Positions 26,680 to 35,741 of a DNA stretch of 64,000 nt are shown piece by piece. This DNA is from JBDSWU01 sp038230395. GTDB taxonomy: Bacteria > Patescibacteriota > Saccharimonadia > Saccharimonadales > UBA4665. The notes below the pieces were generated by a model that was not told where the DNA came from, searched no databases, and saw only the letters and a program-made list of their open reading frames with translations. The translations under genes and the position numbers were made by a program. The DNA lies in NCBI GenBank assembly GCA_038230395.1, contig JBBRNI010000003.1, positions 1 through 64,000 on the forward strand. Direction: 5' to 3'. Within the stretch, counting starts at the first letter, position 1, and the number at the start of each line of letters is the position of its first letter.

Positions 26680-27870
26680 ATGATCAAAAAACAACAAGTG
26701 GTAATCGTAGGTGGTGGTTTTGGTGGGGTTAAGGCAGCGCTTGAACTGTGTGATGACCCTCATTTTCATGTCACACTAATCAGCGAAGACAATGAGCTAC
26801 GTTATTATCCAACGCTCTATCATACGGCTACAGGCGGTCATCGGGCCAACTCTAGCATTGCTTACCACACTATCTTTGCCGGCAAAACCCTGACTATTAT
26901 CGAAGCTACGGTTATAACCCTCGACCGCAAAGCTAAAACAGTTGTCACCAGTGAAGGCGCAACATTCGCCTACGATAGTGTCATCATCGGCCTAGGCGTT
27001 GTGACTAATTACTTCGGGATTCCAGGCTTACCTGAGTATTCTTACACTATCAAGTCACAGTCTGAAGTTGCCCGTTTCAAAGCCCATTTACACCAACAGT
27101 TGACTGACTATCGACAGCCAGATTTAAATTACGTAATTGTTGGTGCTGGCCCGACAGGTATTGAGTTGGCTGGCACTTTACCTACCTATTTGAAGCAGCT
27201 TATGAAAAATCATGATCTTAGTCCACGGCGTATTCACGTCGATCTCATTGAAGCCGCGCCCCGGTTACTACCCCGTTTGCCGCGCGATACATCCAGAACT
27301 GTTAAACGGCGCCTGCAGAAACTAGGTGTCAAACTTTATATTGGCAGTGTAGTTCAGGGGCAGACCGCCGATGAGCTAACGGTCAACGGTAAGGCTATTC
27401 GCAGTCATACAGTTGTTTGGACTGCGGGGGTTACAAACCATCCATTTTTCGCGGAGAATAAGTTTGTAATTATGGGGCGGGGTAAAGTGGCAGTTGATGC
27501 CTACCTACAAGCTGATGACAATATTTTTGTGATTGGCGATAACGCCAATACGCCGTTTAGTGGGTTAGCTCAGACGGCATTGTTGGATGGTAAATTTGTC
27601 GCCAAAAACTTACGTCGCCGCGCCCGAGGCAAAAACTTTAGAAGCTACATTGCCAAACAGCCAGTAACGGTTATACCTGCTGGACCACGCTGGGCAGCGG
27701 TGATTTGGGGAAATATACGTTTATACGGGTGGATAGGCTGGATACTACGCGAAGCAGCTGACTTTATTGGTTTTCGCGATCTTGAGCCTTGGTCGGTAGC
27801 AACCAAGCAATGGCTCACAGAATTCGGTGGTCAAGACGACTGCGAAATTTGCGCCACTGTTCCTCGCTAA
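26680..27870 (+). CDS. ndh: Type II NADH:quinone oxidoreductase (NDH-2)
   Basis: 396 residues. The FAD-binding motif is VVIVGGGFGGVKAALEL at the N-terminus, and the NADH-binding motif is YVIVGAGPTGIELAGTL at about 154-170. The FAD/ribityl site NIFVIGDNAN and the quinone-site-like AQTALLDGKFVAKNL follow. A C-terminal amphipathic and hydrophobic stretch (LYGWIGWILREAADF) would attach it peripherally to the membrane. It oxidises NADH and reduces quinone without pumping protons, supplying the bo3-type oxidase. TATAAT at 26664-26669 is 10 nt before the ATG. Confidence 0.92.
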   Translation: MIKKQQVVIVGGGFGGVKAALELCDDPHFHVTLISEDNELRYYPTLYHTATGGHRANSSIAYHTIFAGKTLTIIEATVITLDRKAKTVVTSEGATFAYDSVIIGLGVVTNYFGIPGLPEYSYTIKSQSEVARFKAHLHQQLTDYRQPDLNYVIVGAGPTGIELAGTLPTYLKQLMKNHDLSPRRIHVDLIEAAPRLLPRLPRDTSRTVKRRLQKLGVKLYIGSVVQGQTADELTVNGKAIRSHTVVWTAGVTNHPFFAENKFVIMGRGKVAVDAYLQADDNIFVIGDNANTPFSGLAQTALLDGKFVAKNLRRRARGKNFRSYIAKQPVTVIPAGPRWAAVIWGNIRLYGWIGWILREAADFIGFRDLEPWSVATKQWLTEFGGQDDCEICATVPR

Positions 27871-27898
27871 GCGTACTCTGAACCGCTACAATGTAGTA

Positions 27899-30800
27899 AT
27901 GAACCAGATATTTGAGAAGGCATTTAGTGGCCTAAACGACGCTCAGCGAACCGCAGTCACTCAGATTGACGGCCCGGTGCTAGTTGTCGCCGGCCCTGGC
28001 ACAGGTAAGACGCAGTTACTGAGCTTACGAGTCGTTCAGATCTTACGCCAGACCGACACAGACGCTAGCAATATATTATGCCTGACATTCACAAATGCGG
28101 CGGCTACTAACATGCGCGAACGCTTGACGCAGTTGGTCGGTCATGAGGCGCATGGCGTTATGGTGCGAACTTTTCATAGCTTCGCCTCAGAGCTTATGAA
28201 TCTGTATCCTGAGTATTTTTGGAACGGTGCTCGTCTGGCTATTGCCCCTGACGCCCAACAGCTAGAGATCATTCAGACCATGCTCAGCGAACTGCCATTT
28301 GATAACCCCTTAGCCATGAAATTTGCTGGTAGCTTCACTTCCGTAAAAGACGTCCGCGACGCCCTCAAACTGACCCGTGAAGCAGGCCTTACAGCAGATA
28401 AACTTGCAGCTATCCTAAAAGTAAATGAGGCTTATATTAATCTGATCGAACCAGACTTAGTGGCACTATTATCATCGCCTCTCAATTTCAAGAATCTAGA
28501 CCAACTTGAAGCTAACATTAACGCGCTACCAGACCAGTTAATTAATGAATCCGTAGCTCCGCTATTATCACTCAGTAGTATCGTCAAAGACAGTCTGAAA
28601 GAGGCGATTAACGCTGATAAAGCACTCGGCAAAACAACCAATACTGGCAAATGGAAAATAAGATGGGTGCAATCTGTCGACGGTGATAAGAAAATGCAGT
28701 CCGAACGTGACAGGCTCAAATGGTGGCAGTCATTCGTCGATGCTTACGAAATTTATCGGCACAAACTCCACGCTAGGGGTTACTACGACTACTCCGATAT
28801 GCTGATCGAAGTTATTACTCAATTAGAGGCACACCCAGAATTATTGGCACAGGTCCAAGAACGATATCTATATGTCTTGATTGATGAGTTTCAAGATACA
28901 AATAAAGCACAGTTACGTTTAGCCAGTTTGGTCGCGGGCCATCCCAGTGACGAAGGCAATCCTAATATTATGGCTGTAGGAGACGATGACCAGTCCATTT
29001 TTGCCTTCAACGGCGCTCAGCTTAGCAACATGTTGTCCTTCGAGCACAGTTATCCGGACACAAAGGTAATCGTTCTACAAGAAAATTATCGATCATCTCA
29101 GCTAGTGCTAGACAGCGCGGCTGCAGTTATAAACCTGGCTGAGGATCGTCTGGTTAATCGTCGCCCAGGACTTAGCAAAAATCTTGTTGCACGTAACGAA
29201 CCAGATACAACTAGTGTCAGCCATACTAGCTATCCGACTCGTGCCCATGAGCTATCAGCTGTAGCCCACAGCGTACAGCAGAACTGGCAAAATCAGCCCG
29301 AGCAAACCATTGCCGTTCTAGCCCGCAGTCATGATAGCCTTGAGCGAATTGCCAGCTTATTGTCGTCCTTGAAGGTACCAATCCGCTACGAACGACAGCA
29401 GGATGTTTTGCAGTCAGAAATTGTTCAGTTAGTATTATTACTATCCGAAACAGTATTAGCCGTAGGCGAAGGCGACCAAAAACTTACTAATCATTACCTG
29501 GCAAGATTACTAAGGCACCCCGTCTGGGCTGTAGATCCAAGCAGTTTGTGGAAATTAGCCGTGCGTCAACGTAGCCAAGCGGACTGGCTGGAAGCTTTGC
29601 TAAATCACAGTGACTCCAAACTAGTAGCGCTAGCCAATTGGCTACTTTGGCTAGCCGGTGAAGCTAGTTATCAACCCTTACCTATCATGCTCGAATACCT
29701 GATCGGGCTACGAGCTGGTATTCATCTGACCAGCCCACTCCGTGAATACTACTTGGCGTCGCGCCATATAGATAATAATTATGTGCAAGTACTATCTGCC
29801 AGTCAGTTACTTTTGAAGTTAGCTGACGAATTTAGTAATGAGCCAATGGCCTCTCTTGAAGATTTAGTTCGCTTCTGCAAGCTTAACACTTCACTATCTC
29901 AGACCATTAACGATAGCTCATGGTTCGTTAGCGGTGACCAAGCAGTAGAGCTACTATCAGTTCACAAAGCAAAGGGGCAAGAGTTTGATAGCGTCTACAT
30001 TGTCGACGCTGTTGAAGATAATTGGAAACCGCGTCGTGGCGGCCGTAAACCACCAGCAAACTTACCGCTGATACCTATAGGTGAGATTGATGATGATTAT
30101 GTGCGCCTGATGTATGTGGCCATGACCCGCGCCAAGCAATCCATTCATATTAGTTCATTTTGGGCTGCCGAACAGGGCAAGAACGTATTACCGACGCCCA
30201 TTTTGGCGGCTATTCCAGCCACAATTATAGCTGCTTCAGAAACCGAAGATCCAATCATCGTTTTAGAGCAGGCGCTGAGTTGGCCTGCGCTCGACGGCGC
30301 CACAGAACTACAATTGCTACAACCTGTCCTAGAAAATTATTCGCTAAGCGTAACTGGGTTATTACGCTTTCTAGATATTACGAGTGGAGGACCTCAGGCG
30401 TTTTTAGAGCGTGATTTATTACGAATACCAGAAGTCTCAAACGCCAGTATGGGATACGGTAATGCCATCCACCGGGCACTACAATTCGCGCAGATGACCC
30501 AGCCCTCGCCGCCGCTACGAGCCATTGTAGCCGCCTATCAAACTAGCCTCCGCGAGCAGCGCCTAACTGATAGTGATCTTAGTCGCTACCTACCACACGG
30601 AGAGCAAGTGCTTAATGCGTTGTTTATAGATAAAGGCTTTAGCTTACCTAAACACGCTCAAGCGGAGATGAGCCTGAACGCAACGCTTTCTGAGGTCCGA
30701 CTTAGTGGCAAAATTGACCATTTGATCTTCCAAAATGGGGAATTAACCATTACTGATTACAAAACCGGTAAACCGCTAAGTAATTTCGCCACGCGTGATA

Positions 30801-31111
30801 AAACAAAAGAGATTAAAGCCTGGAAGCATCGCACACAGCTAACATTCTATGCCTTACTTTCTCAACTTTCAGGTAGGTTTAGTGGCATTCAAGATATCCA
30901 AACCCGAATGCTGTACGTTGAAGCAGATACAGCTCGCCAAATGAGTTTAAATTTTTCACCATCAGTCGAAGATATACAGCGTTTGTCAGCCATCGTAACA
31001 TCTGTATGGTCCAAGGTAATGTCGCTTACTTTGCCTGATGTTAGTAGCTACACTCAAGATATGTCTGGGATCACAGCTTTTGAAAACGATCTAATAAATG
31101 GTTTGATTTAG
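27899..31111 (+). CDS. UvrD/PcrA-type helicase with C-terminal RecB-like nuclease domain
   Basis: 1070 residues from ATG 27899, chosen because TACAAT (27887-27892) ends exactly 6 nt before it; the longer upstream reading overlaps the ndh stop. SF1A helicase motifs: Walker A AGPGTGKT (31-38), LCLTFTNAAATNMRER, LIDEFQDTN, VGDDDQSIFAFNGA, VLQENYRSS, LLSVHKAKGQEFD and YVAMTRAK. The C-terminal 150 residues carry GKIDHLIF and ITDYKTGKP, a PD-(D/E)XK Cas4/RecB-type nuclease signature. The architecture resembles AddA-like repair nucleases; a single chain may do both unwinding and cutting in recombinational repair. No AddB partner is in the window. Confidence 0.92.
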   Translation: MNQIFEKAFSGLNDAQRTAVTQIDGPVLVVAGPGTGKTQLLSLRVVQILRQTDTDASNILCLTFTNAAATNMRERLTQLVGHEAHGVMVRTFHSFASELMNLYPEYFWNGARLAIAPDAQQLEIIQTMLSELPFDNPLAMKFAGSFTSVKDVRDALKLTREAGLTADKLAAILKVNEAYINLIEPDLVALLSSPLNFKNLDQLEANINALPDQLINESVAPLLSLSSIVKDSLKEAINADKALGKTTNTGKWKIRWVQSVDGDKKMQSERDRLKWWQSFVDAYEIYRHKLHARGYYDYSDMLIEVITQLEAHPELLAQVQERYLYVLIDEFQDTNKAQLRLASLVAGHPSDEGNPNIMAVGDDDQSIFAFNGAQLSNMLSFEHSYPDTKVIVLQENYRSSQLVLDSAAAVINLAEDRLVNRRPGLSKNLVARNEPDTTSVSHTSYPTRAHELSAVAHSVQQNWQNQPEQTIAVLARSHDSLERIASLLSSLKVPIRYERQQDVLQSEIVQLVLLLSETVLAVGEGDQKLTNHYLARLLRHPVWAVDPSSLWKLAVRQRSQADWLEALLNHSDSKLVALANWLLWLAGEASYQPLPIMLEYLIGLRAGIHLTSPLREYYLASRHIDNNYVQVLSASQLLLKLADEFSNEPMASLEDLVRFCKLNTSLSQTINDSSWFVSGDQAVELLSVHKAKGQEFDSVYIVDAVEDNWKPRRGGRKPPANLPLIPIGEIDDDYVRLMYVAMTRAKQSIHISSFWAAEQGKNVLPTPILAAIPATIIAASETEDPIIVLEQALSWPALDGATELQLLQPVLENYSLSVTGLLRFLDITSGGPQAFLERDLLRIPEVSNASMGYGNAIHRALQFAQMTQPSPPLRAIVAAYQTSLREQRLTDSDLSRYLPHGEQVLNALFIDKGFSLPKHAQAEMSLNATLSEVRLSGKIDHLIFQNGELTITDYKTGKPLSNFATRDKTKEIKAWKHRTQLTFYALLSQLSGRFSGIQDIQTRMLYVEADTARQMSLNFSPSVEDIQRLSAIVTSVWSKVMSLTLPDVSSYTQDMSGITAFENDLINGLI

Positions 31112-31134
31112 AAATTTATATGTCTTTCGTCTAT

Positions 31135-31168
31135 CACAAAAAAGCCCGGACTAGTCCGGGCTTTGTGA
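31135..31168. terminator. Strong bidirectional Rho-independent terminator
   Basis: AAAGCCCGGACT at 31141-31152 pairs perfectly with AGTCCGGGCTTT at 31153-31164, giving a palindrome with A-rich sequence on the left (31137-31143) and T-rich on the right. It lies between the convergent helicase and aquaporin genes and can end both. Confidence 0.93.
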
Positions 31169-31182
31169 CAACAGTCTAACTG

Positions 31183-31980
31183 TTATTTTTTATTACGAGT
31201 TGCACTCTTAGTTGAAACTTTTTTAGTAGTTTTACGAGTGGTATTTTTAGTTGCTACTGCCTTGGATTGCTTGCGCACGGCCGTTGGTTTAGTAGTGACA
31301 ATTTTGGCAGTTGGAGTAGTAATTGCAGTTGCACTAGCTAGTACAGGTGGGGCAACCACGCTTACGCCAGCGAACAGGAAACGGTAGAGATTAACGCCCA
31401 CAATGGCGCCAACCACTGGACCAGCAACATAGCTGCCCCAGATCCAGGCTCGTACTCCAAGTGCGACTGCGGGGTTCACTAGGCCAATAGCAGCTGCAGA
31501 TGCAGCTACTACAGCAACAACGTAGGCTATACCAGCTACAGACGCTCGTACAGCTGTCGAGAAGCCTTGGTAGATAGCAGCAGCGTAGCCGAAGCCAAGA
31601 ATTGCTGTGCCAACACCTTCAGCAACAAGAACACGCCATGTGAAATGGCCACCGATTGGCATTAAATGGTTGTTAGCATAGTAAGTGTACAGCCAGTAAG
31701 CTGACCAGGCGCCTAGCAGTTGTGCCGCGACATAGACAATTGCTTTCGCAACCTCCACTTTACGAACTGTAGCTAGAGCAATAGTTATAGCAGGGTTGAA
31801 GTGCCCGCCTGATACTTCACCAAGAGCGAAGTACAATACGGTAAAAGTTAACCCAGCTGCTAGTGCCACGAAAAATGGCACACCTATTGTTGATCGTTGT
31901 ACACTCAAAACGAGGAGTGTCAGAATCCCAGTACCAAGAAACTCAGCCACTAATGCAGCTATCTTGTTGCGTCCAAACAT
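31183..31980 (-). CDS. MIP-family aquaporin / glycerol facilitator-like channel
   Basis: 265 residues with six membrane helices and both half-helix NPA motifs (HFNPAITIAL and GLVNPAVALGVRAW). The Arg in VRAW is the aromatic/arginine filter residue. Spacing without a long glycerol-channel loop favours a water channel. The last 45 residues are a Lys/Thr-rich basic tail, unusual for the family and perhaps in contact with nucleic acid, membrane or wall polymers. GGAGG precedes the ATG. Its neighbour MscL also handles osmotic stress. Confidence 0.9.
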   Translation of the reverse strand: MFGRNKIAALVAEFLGTGILTLLVLSVQRSTIGVPFFVALAAGLTFTVLYFALGEVSGGHFNPAITIALATVRKVEVAKAIVYVAAQLLGAWSAYWLYTYYANNHLMPIGGHFTWRVLVAEGVGTAILGFGYAAAIYQGFSTAVRASVAGIAYVVAVVAASAAAIGLVNPAVALGVRAWIWGSYVAGPVVGAIVGVNLYRFLFAGVSVVAPPVLASATAITTPTAKIVTTKPTAVRKQSKAVATKNTTRKTTKKVSTKSATRNKK

Positions 31981-32204
31981 TTTGGAACCTCCACTTAGTT
32001 AATACGATAATCGTAACGTGAACTTTCACTTTTGTAAAGTAACTGCTCTAAGCAAGTTGCGTAAATACCAGAAACACTTCGGTGACTAAACTAGAACTAA
32101 TATTCAAAGCATAACCAGTGCTATGTGTGTCACGGACTGATCAACTAGCTAAAATATTACCTTCAGATTATACTTACCCCAACAATTAATACTAGGAGTG
32201 AGTA

Positions 32205-32627
32205 ATGTTTAAAGATTTCAAGAAGTTTATTTTACGTGGGAATGTGGTTGATTTGGCGGTTGCAGTCGTATTAGGAGCTGCCTTTAACTCAGTCATCCAG
32301 GGCTTCGTCAAAGACTTTATAACGCCCCTAATTACGGGCATAACTGGTAGTGGAGCTGCCATAAAAGGTATCGAAACAGTCATATTATTTAATAAACACT
32401 TCGTGTTTAATTGGGGTGATTTTGTAAGTTTAGCAATATCTTTCATTTTGATAGCTGCTGTAGTATTTTTCTTGGTTGTTCAACCTATCAACAAACTAAC
32501 TACCATCGCTAATCGTGATAAATCTACTCCTGAGCCAAGCACCAAAAAATGCCCAGAGTGCCTAAGCGAAGTGCCTAAAAAGGCGACGCGCTGTGCATTT
32601 TGTCAGATCAAATTAAAAGCAGCTTAA
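32205..32627 (+). CDS. mscL: Large-conductance mechanosensitive channel with zinc-ribbon tail
   Basis: 140 residues: the N-terminal FKDFKKFILRGNVVDLAVAV motif with TM1, the pore-lining AFNSVIQGFVKD, and TM2 at about 70-92 (VSLAISFILIAAVVFFLVVQ). The C-terminus has KKCPECLSEVPKKATRCAFC, two CxxC pairs forming a zinc-ribbon-like knuckle, a variant known to me in MscL of several phyla. It opens under membrane tension to release solutes. AGGAG is well placed before the ATG. It is convergent with atpC. Confidence 0.94.
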   Translation: MFKDFKKFILRGNVVDLAVAVVLGAAFNSVIQGFVKDFITPLITGITGSGAAIKGIETVILFNKHFVFNWGDFVSLAISFILIAAVVFFLVVQPINKLTTIANRDKSTPEPSTKKCPECLSEVPKKATRCAFCQIKLKAA

Positions 32628-32642
32628 CCCGTAATTATTGTT

Positions 32643-33068
32643 TTAGTTTTTGCGGTGGCGTTTAAGATTAGCCACTTGAATGCGAACGGCGTGCCTATCA
32701 ACTAATGCTTGAGCGTGTTCCAAGCTCAACTGATCTTTGGCATCTGCTTTGGTGGCCTGTGCGCGCTCAAAAGCAGCTTTAGCTTCAGCTTCGTTAATAT
32801 CATCGGCATTGTCAGCTTCATCAGCTAAAATACGTAACACGTTGTTGCTAACCTCTACGACACCGCCATTAGTGGCAAAATATTCGCGCTCACTGTCACG
32901 ATCTTTAGGGTTACGGCGGACACTTATCACACCATTTGTAGCGACGCTAACAAGAGGCATGTGATGAGCCTCAACCCCGATCTGGCCTTCGAGCGTGGGC
33001 AATATAACTTCAGCAACGTCGGAATCAAACTTAACGCCAGTTAAACTAACGAGTTTGAAGTGAAACAC
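32643..33068 (-). CDS. atpC: ATP synthase F1 subunit epsilon
   Basis: 141 residues starting with GTG 33068. The beta-sandwich domain is at about 1-85 (HFKLVSLTGVKFDSDVAEVI and VEAHHMPLVSVATNG), with a C-terminal helical hairpin at about 90-135 rich in Ala/Lys/Asp. It links the rotor and can inhibit ATP hydrolysis. Last gene of the atp operon, 2 nt after atpD. Confidence 0.93.
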   Translation of the reverse strand: MFHFKLVSLTGVKFDSDVAEVILPTLEGQIGVEAHHMPLVSVATNGVISVRRNPKDRDSEREYFATNGGVVEVSNNVLRILADEADNADDINEAEAKAAFERAQATKADAKDQLSLEHAQALVDRHAVRIQVANLKRHRKN

Positions 33069-33070
33069 TA

Positions 33071-34504
33071 TTATTTACCTTCCTTTTGGGCGCTCTTTGC
33101 TGCCGCTGCAGCCTTAACGACCATGTCGATACCGCCCTTCATGTAGAAGGCACTCTCAGGGAGATCATCGTGTTTACCTTCCAGAATTTCTTTGAATCCC
33201 TGAACAGTGTCAGACAATTTAACATACTGGCCAGAGTTGCCAGTAAACTTCTCGGCCACATAGAACGGCTGACTCAAGAAACGCTGAATGCGCCGTGCTC
33301 GCGCAACAGTTTGTTTATCTTCGTCAGATAATTCTTCCATGCCAAGAATTGCAATGATGTCCTGCAAATCCTTGTAGCGCTGAAGCACGCGCTGTACTTC
33401 ACGGGCCACATTATAGTGATCTTCACCGACAATTTCAGGGTCAAGAATTGTAGAGCTAGAGTCGAGCGGATCAACAGCTGGGTAAATACCAATCTCGGTT
33501 AAGGCTCGATTAAGGGCAATTGTTGAGTCAAGGTGAGCGAAAGTTGTAGCTGGCGCTGGATCCGTAAAGTCATCGGCCGGCACGTAGACGGCTTGGATTG
33601 AAGTAATTGAACCTTGTTTAGTAGTTGTGATGCGTTCTTGAAGTTGACCCATTTCTTGTGCTAAGTTTGGCTGGTAACCAACAGCTGAGGGCAGTCGGCC
33701 AAGTAGGGCTGAAACCTCAGCGCCAGCTTGGGTGTAGCGGAAAATATTGTCGATAAATAAAAGCACATCTGAACCCTTATCACGGAAACCTTCAGCAATG
33801 GTTAGGCCGCTCAAAGCGACACGCAAACGTGCACCCGGTGGCTCGTTCATCTGACCAAACACCAACGCCGTGTTTTTTAGTACGTCAGCTTCTTTCATTT
33901 CTTCGTATAAGTCATTACCCTCACGAGTACGCTCACCAACACCCGCAAACACCGAGTAACCAGAGTGGAACTTAGCAATGTTATTAATCAGTTCTTGAAT
34001 AAGAACAGTTTTACCTACACCAGCACCACCAAATAGGCCGACTTTACCACCACGAGTGACAGGGCAGATTAAGTCAATGACCTTAATTCCTGTTTCCAAT
34101 ATTTCAACGGTGCCAGATTGGTCCATAAGAGGTGGTGGATCACGGTGAATCGAAGACTTCTCTGCGAATGTGCCGCCCATGTTATCAATCGGTTCGCCGG
34201 TGACATTAAACATGCGGCCGAGTGTTTTCTCGCCAACAGGCACGTTAATAGGCGCGCCTGTGTCAGTGACTACAGCGCCACGACCAAGGCCATCAGTACT
34301 GCCAAGTGAGATAGCGCGAATGCTGCCTTCGCTGAGGTGCTGGGCGACTTCAAGCGTCACCGTTACACCGTTGAGCTCGACGGTGAGAGCGTTATAAATA
34401 GCCGGCAAGTGACCCTCGCCAAAAGCAATGTCTACGACCACACCAACAATCGCGGTGATTTTACCTGTCTTAACTTTACCTGATGTTGCTGTTGCTGTTG
34501 CCAT
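33071..34504 (-). CDS. atpD: ATP synthase F1 subunit beta (catalytic)
   Basis: 477 residues, of normal length. Walker A GGAGVGKTVLIQ, GVGERTREGNDLY with the catalytic Glu region, LLFIDNIFRYTQAG (Walker B) and ALLGRLPSAVGYQP are all present. The extreme C-terminus has an Ala/Lys tail. AGAAGGAG precedes the ATG. It follows the extra coiled-coil gene at 34583, leaving a 78-nt gap, so it could have separate translation control. Confidence 0.97.
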   Translation of the reverse strand: MATATATSGKVKTGKITAIVGVVVDIAFGEGHLPAIYNALTVELNGVTVTLEVAQHLSEGSIRAISLGSTDGLGRGAVVTDTGAPINVPVGEKTLGRMFNVTGEPIDNMGGTFAEKSSIHRDPPPLMDQSGTVEILETGIKVIDLICPVTRGGKVGLFGGAGVGKTVLIQELINNIAKFHSGYSVFAGVGERTREGNDLYEEMKEADVLKNTALVFGQMNEPPGARLRVALSGLTIAEGFRDKGSDVLLFIDNIFRYTQAGAEVSALLGRLPSAVGYQPNLAQEMGQLQERITTTKQGSITSIQAVYVPADDFTDPAPATTFAHLDSTIALNRALTEIGIYPAVDPLDSSSTILDPEIVGEDHYNVAREVQRVLQRYKDLQDIIAILGMEELSDEDKQTVARARRIQRFLSQPFYVAEKFTGNSGQYVKLSDTVQGFKEILEGKHDDLPESAFYMKGGIDMVVKAAAAAKSAQKEGK

Positions 34505-34582
34505 TATTGTTCTCCTTCTTCTGAAATTATCGACGTTGTCCTATCTAATGCATATGTATGGTGGGCTTCAAATATATCTGTA

Positions 34583-34867
34583 TTAGCCATGCGACACCTC
34601 ACTCACCGCTACGTGGCCTATGGGTTGCTCGAATAGTTGGCGATTTTTAAATCGCAGCTCAGCTCTGTCCGTTTCGGAAGCATTGAGTCTGCGACCCAGC
34701 AGCTCCACTTGATCTTCAAGTTCAGCGATACGTTGGGCGGCCTCTTGCTGGGCTTGGTTGTGACCTTGTTCGTATGCGGCCTTAATATCACCAGTAGATA
34801 CATACGACAAATCTGGTGGTACCGCTGAATAGTCAGGTTTTTGTCGGAATTCAGCAGCACTACCCAT
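34583..34867 (-). CDS. Extra coiled-coil protein inside the atp operon
   Basis: 94 residues from ATG 34867 (MGSAAEFRQKPDYS), whose start overlaps the stop of atpG by 8 nt. The first 35 residues are polar and proline-containing; residues about 38-80 form a continuous heptad-like helix (AQQEAAQRIAELEDQVELLG). There is no membrane segment. It is not a standard F1Fo subunit. The coupling to atpG and position before atpD suggest an assembly or regulatory factor for F1, or a stalk-associated protein. I do not recognise a family. Confidence 0.72.
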   Translation of the reverse strand: MGSAAEFRQKPDYSAVPPDLSYVSTGDIKAAYEQGHNQAQQEAAQRIAELEDQVELLGRRLNASETDRAELRFKNRQLFEQPIGHVAVSEVSHG

Positions 34868-35735
34868 TGAGAGCCTCCGCACCGCCAGTAATTTCAGCGA
34901 GTTCTTGAGTAATAGCCGCCTGGCGAGCGGTATTTAATTCAAGGGTGTAGTCATCGATTAAATCTTTAGCATTATCAGTAGCGTTCTTCATCGCCAGCAT
35001 ACGCATGGAGTGCTCGCTAGCCAGTGACTCGAGTAATGCTTGCCATAGCTGCGCCTCAACTAAACGGATAGTGATCTGGTCGATAACGGTTTCAACATCG
35101 GGTTCAAAATTACTAATTGTTTGCATTGCTTCGCTAGCAGCTGGAATGTTAGACGCTGAAGCAGGTAACAGAGCAAGAGCTCTGGCCTCTTGAACAATGT
35201 TGGACTTAAATATGGTGTATATCAGATTCACTTCATCGACGGCTTCAGCCTTGTACTCGTTCATGAGCGTGTTTAAGATCGGCCGCACGTCATTAGCAGT
35301 TGGCTGGTCGCCAAATTCGTTGTATACAGCCAATAACTCAACGCCTTGCAGGCGCCGTACAAACTGCGCTCCCTTGGAGCCTATAACCAAAACACGACTG
35401 GCGACTTTAGTATCTTGATCAGCTTTGATGGCCCTAGTCAGCAATTTTAAGACGTTAGCGTTGTAAGCACCGGCTAAGCCAGAATTAGAGGTAATGACAA
35501 TGTATAAGCGATTCTTCACGGCCCGCTTTTGGAATAGGGGCTGTTGCTCAACTTCGTTAATAGCACTTAAACGGGCTAATAACTCGTAGGCTAAATCCCG
35601 GTAGGCACGAGACTTAAAGGCGTAGTCCTGAGCCCGGCGCATCTTAGAAGCCGAGACAAGTTGCATAGCCTTAGTAATCTGTCGAGTACCCTTAACCGAC
35701 TTAATGCGTTGCTTAAGAACGATAGTACTAGCCAT
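34860..35735 (-). CDS. atpG: ATP synthase F1 subunit gamma
   Basis: 291 residues. The N-terminal helix contains LKQRIKSVKGTRQITKAMQL and the C-terminal helix contains LASEHSMRMLAMKNATDNAK, the two halves of the rotor coiled coil. The central Rossmann-like part has NSGLAGAYNANV. It rotates within alpha3beta3 and connects to the c-ring. It starts 6 nt after atpA. Confidence 0.96.
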   Translation of the reverse strand: MASTIVLKQRIKSVKGTRQITKAMQLVSASKMRRAQDYAFKSRAYRDLAYELLARLSAINEVEQQPLFQKRAVKNRLYIVITSNSGLAGAYNANVLKLLTRAIKADQDTKVASRVLVIGSKGAQFVRRLQGVELLAVYNEFGDQPTANDVRPILNTLMNEYKAEAVDEVNLIYTIFKSNIVQEARALALLPASASNIPAASEAMQTISNFEPDVETVIDQITIRLVEAQLWQALLESLASEHSMRMLAMKNATDNAKDLIDDYTLELNTARQAAITQELAEITGGAEALNG

Positions 35736-35741
35736 GAAGTA

